Assembly (NCBI GenBank): GCA_016302545.1
Contig: JAEDNK010000065.1
Coordinates: forward strand, 1-8,533
Direction: 5' to 3'
DNA: 8,533 bases
Source: Bacillota bacterium
GTDB taxonomy: Bacteria; Bacillota; Clostridia; Peptostreptococcales; Anaerovoracaceae
Shown here: one piece after another, positions 6,576-8,533 of the stretch
How positions within the stretch are numbered: the first letter of the stretch is position 1
How the letters are laid out: the number at the start of each line of letters is the position of its first letter
The notes under the pieces: generated by a model
The model's input: only the letters and a program-made list of their open reading frames with translations
Told to the model about the DNA's origin: nothing
The model's database searches: none
Translations under genes and position numbers: made by a program

Positions 6576-6604
6576 TTGAAACGAATACATAAAATTTATA
6601 TAAT
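6576..6604 (+). promoter_or_regulatory. Probable promoter of the comF-like gene
   Basis: TTGAAA (6576-6581), a 17-nt spacer and a perfect TATAAT (6599-6604) predict a start near 6611. It is divergent from the gpmI promoter, and the two -35 boxes are 33 nt apart. Confidence 0.65.
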
Positions 6605-6663
6605 GTAAATATATTGAAAGAAAGAGGCCTATTGAAGTGAAATATTTTGCAGAGGAAAATAAA

Positions 6664-7428
6664 ATGACGACTCGTGTGGCAGAAGCTGTGGTCCAGTGGA
6701 TTTTCCCGTTTTCAACCTATTGCTTGTGCTGCGGTAAGCCGGTAGACGGCACCAGGAGTTACAGCATATGCGATCACTGCATTCACCATATCACATGGGG
6801 CAATGTCCGCATTGATCTGGAGGCAGAAAGCCGCCGCCTGAGCCGCCCCTCCTGTCTGGATTCCGCCGTCGCCTGCGTAAAATACGGGCTATACGAACGC
6901 CGCCTGATTTTCGATTTAAAATACGACGGCAAAACTTACGTGGCAAGAGCCATCGCCGACATAATGGCAGACAGGCTGACTTACGGCATACCGTGCGGCC
7001 CGGCTTCCGGGATCTCTGACGGCTCAGCAGGCGGCGGCTTCGATTATATAGTCCCTGTGCCCGTGCACAGGGACAGAGAAAGGGCTCGCGGCTTTAATCA
7101 GGCTGAAAAGATAGCACGGCACCTGGCGGGGCGTATTGGGGTGCCGGTGCTGCCGCGAGCCGTCAGAAGAAACAGAAAGACTGCTCCTCAGAGAAGTCTA
7201 TCTGCAGAGGACAGGTATATTAACCTTGATGGCGCTTTTTCCGTCAATACAGCGGATTTCGGACGGATTTCCGACAGTCGTATTTTGCTGCTGGACGATG
7301 TATACACAACCGGAGCTACAGCCCACCAGTGCGGCAGGGTGCTTAAAGAGGCGGGGGCCTTGAGAGTAGACTTCATCGCTTTCGCCACGGGAAATGACTT
7401 TGCACACGGATTTTTTACCGGGGAGTAA
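6664..7428 (+). CDS. comF: ComF-family phosphoribosyltransferase-like protein
   Basis: The 254-aa protein has the two-part ComF/GntX layout. At the N-terminus a zinc-binding set, C20-x2-C23 and C36-x2-C39, follows an IFP segment at 13-15. The C-terminal type I phosphoribosyltransferase fold includes VPVPVHRDRERARGFNQ (130-146) and the PRPP-binding loop LLLDDVYTTGAT (208-219) with D211-D212. ComFC is needed for DNA uptake in naturally competent Firmicutes and is thought to work with the helicase ComFA; no comFA is in this window, and many non-competent bacteria keep this gene. Two starts are possible: ATG 6664 after GAGGA (7-nt spacing) and in-frame GTG 6637 after AAAGAGG (9-nt spacing, nine extra residues). 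The ATG is preferred because it gives the usual short lead before IFP. Family is confident; a competence role is inference. Confidence 0.9.
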   Translation: MTTRVAEAVVQWIFPFSTYCLCCGKPVDGTRSYSICDHCIHHITWGNVRIDLEAESRRLSRPSCLDSAVACVKYGLYERRLIFDLKYDGKTYVARAIADIMADRLTYGIPCGPASGISDGSAGGGFDYIVPVPVHRDRERARGFNQAEKIARHLAGRIGVPVLPRAVRRNRKTAPQRSLSAEDRYINLDGAFSVNTADFGRISDSRILLLDDVYTTGATAHQCGRVLKEAGALRVDFIAFATGNDFAHGFFTGE

Positions 7429-7446
7429 ATGTTCAGGCAAAACTCC

Positions 7447-7478
7447 TTGCAATTAGGCGACGAAGCGTATAGTATAAT
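7447..7478 (+). promoter_or_regulatory. Probable promoter of the racemase gene
   Basis: A perfect TATAAT (7473-7478) lies in the 105-nt gap after the comF-like gene. The best upstream hexamer is TTGCAA (7447-7452), but its 20-nt spacer is too long for a strong promoter, so the -35 is uncertain. The predicted start near 7485 leaves about 49 nt before the chosen ATG. Read-through from the upstream gene remains possible. Confidence 0.45.
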
Positions 7479-7533
7479 ATTAAATACAGGTGAGCAAATG
7501 AGGAGATCGAAAAACGGTAGGGAGATATTAGAA

Positions 7534-8439
7534 ATGAAAATCAGGAAAAAGATAAGAATTATCGTCGCAGATCCGGCGGGAAACATAACTATATTTGTGA
7601 AAGATCCCTTTGACAGAACACAATACCAACAGGTGGCAAAACAGCTTTTAGAAAATGAGGACCTGAAAGGCGAGCAGGTCGCTTTCATTCTCGACACTCC
7701 GCAGTGCGGCAGGGCCGAGGGAAAGATGGAAATGTGCGGTCTGGAATTCTGCGGAAACGGCTCCCGCTCCTTTGGTCTGATAAAGGCCCGTGATATGGGT
7801 ATAAAGGGAAAAGGCAGCGTAAATGTGGATGTCAGCGGCTGTGACGAGATTCTCACCGTGGAGGTGGATACGGACACAAACTACACAAAAGTTAAGATGC
7901 CATGTCCAGCGGGAATGTCGAAAATTGACCTTTGCGCATTGCCGATAGACGATGGAGATAATACAGAGAGTAATAAGAGTAATATAAAAGAGACTCCACT
8001 GGTGGACTTCGGCGGGATTTTGCATGTGATTCTTCGCGGAATCCCTGCCACGAAAGAGAATTTTGACGCAGTTAAAGATTATATAACGGAAAAATTCAAT
8101 CCTCCTGCTTTGGGTGTGATGTTCTGTGACAGCAAGACAGAAAGAGATGGCGAAAGTCTGATTTTCCCTATAACCCCTGTCGTATATGTAAAGGATGTAG
8201 ATACTACATACTTTGAGGGTTCCTGTGGTTCGGGTACTACGGCATGTGCGGCAGCTTTCGGGCTGGAAAAGGGAGAGGGAATTCATCATTTTGTTTTCCC
8301 GCAGCCTGCAGGAACTATCGAAGCTACGGCTGTTATCGCCGGAGGCGGCGCTGAAAAGGGCTACGTCGAAAAGGTCTACATAGAAGGAAAAGTAGAGCTT
8401 TCTGAGGAAAAGCTGGTGGAAATAGAAGTGGAAAGTTAA
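7534..8439 (+). CDS. PLP-independent amino-acid racemase of the DapF/CntK fold, probable histidine racemase
   Basis: The 301-aa product shows the two-cysteine racemase layout: first catalytic Cys C73 in EFCGNGSRS (71-79) and second C231 in GSCGSGTTA (229-237). The N-terminal DPAGNITIFV (13-22), VDVSGC (98-103), the KMP strand (121-123) and QPAGTI (257-262) match my memory of the staphylococcal histidine racemase CntK in order and spacing. The ERGxGET...ACGTGA signature of diaminopimelate epimerase is absent, so dapF is a poor name. Such enzymes invert an alpha-carbon with a Cys thiolate/thiol pair and no cofactor, in the cytoplasm. The frame is open from ATG 7429, but ATG 7534 has GGGAG about 9 nt upstream and gives the CntK-like N-terminus. 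No nicotianamine-synthase-like or opine dehydrogenase gene lies nearby, so a metallophore role is not supported here. A polar loop (140-155) looks like an insertion. Substrate remains inferred. Confidence 0.85.
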   Translation: MKIRKKIRIIVADPAGNITIFVKDPFDRTQYQQVAKQLLENEDLKGEQVAFILDTPQCGRAEGKMEMCGLEFCGNGSRSFGLIKARDMGIKGKGSVNVDVSGCDEILTVEVDTDTNYTKVKMPCPAGMSKIDLCALPIDDGDNTESNKSNIKETPLVDFGGILHVILRGIPATKENFDAVKDYITEKFNPPALGVMFCDSKTERDGESLIFPITPVVYVKDVDTTYFEGSCGSGTTACAAAFGLEKGEGIHHFVFPQPAGTIEATAVIAGGGAEKGYVEKVYIEGKVELSEEKLVEIEVES

Positions 8440-8452
8440 ATCCAAACAATAA

Positions 8453-8533
8453 GGGGCTGTCGCATTAACGGGAAATAACCGTTATGATATGCTCCCTCTT
8501 AGGTAGACAAGTGAAATAATATAAGCTTGTCGC
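8453..8533. mobile_element. Possible insertion-sequence edge (non-coding, runs off right edge)
   Basis: The sequence from GGGGCTGTCGCA (8453-8464) resembles the terminal repeats of several bacterial insertion sequences that start GGGGCTGTC or similar. It holds a small hairpin, TAACGG (8466-8471) with CCGTTA (8479-8484) around a 7-nt loop, and a second TGTCGC at the very end (8528-8533). No transposase reading frame is visible in the window, and the other end is not available, so this is a weak call. No clear terminator for the racemase gene was seen between 8440 and 8533. Confidence 0.3.

Noticed and set aside
7051..7074. 9-bp perfect inverted repeat GTCCCTGTG/CACAGGGAC with 6-nt loop inside comF
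   Set aside because: It encodes the conserved VPVPVHRDR segment, and an arm of this length is not surprising by chance in 8.5 kb.
7188..7877. 229-codon minus-strand frame spanning comF and the racemase gene
   Set aside because: It crosses two real genes and the promoter between them, and is Ser/Phe/Pro-rich without motifs.
7648..8445. 265-codon minus-strand frame opposite the racemase gene
   Set aside because: It mirrors a gene with clear catalytic motifs, has no good ribosome site and a composition rich in His, Cys and aromatic residues without recognisable domains.

Overview
The window looks like a chromosomal segment of a low-to-mid GC Gram-positive anaerobe, most likely class Clostridia. 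The evidence is strong AGGAGG-type ribosome binding sites, near-consensus TTGACA/TATAAT promoters, many AGA/AGG arginine codons, and the gene families present (ferredoxin next to a Crp/Fnr regulator, metal-dependent GpmI, HI0933-type and COG2509-type flavoproteins, ComF). The genus cannot be fixed by reading alone. No rRNA, tRNA, CRISPR or phage gene was seen.

Layout: (1) 1-391, minus strand: the N-terminal 130 codons of an iron-sulfur protein that runs off the left edge. (2) 392-480: a compact divergent control region with overlapping promoters and a perfect 14-bp palindrome. (3) 481-1149, plus: a Crp/Fnr-family regulator that probably binds that palindrome. (4) 1251-4853, plus: an apparent three-gene operon behind a TTGACT-17-TATAAT promoter, holding a six-helix DUF308 membrane protein with a long charged tail, an HI0933/BaiN-like flavoprotein and a COG2509-type FAD protein. 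The genes are 4 nt apart and then overlap by 22 nt. (5) 4854-4927: a short convergent gap with nested inverted repeats. (6) 4928-6481, minus: gpmI, a phosphoglycerate mutase with its own consensus promoter. (7) 6664-7428, plus: a ComF-type phosphoribosyltransferase, transcribed divergently from gpmI. (8) 7534-8439, plus: a PLP-independent two-cysteine racemase that resembles the staphylococcal histidine racemase CntK more than DapF. (9) 8440-8533: non-coding sequence that may be the edge of an insertion sequence.

How the genes fit together: the left block reads as a redox or nitrosative-stress module in which a Crp/Fnr protein activates the ferredoxin-like gene and represses itself. The central operon couples a membrane protein to two flavoproteins of uncertain substrate. 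The right block is a set of independent housekeeping or accessory genes, each with its own promoter. The points most worth follow-up are the exact -41.5 placement of the palindrome, the CntK-like racemase, and the DUF308-flavoprotein operon.
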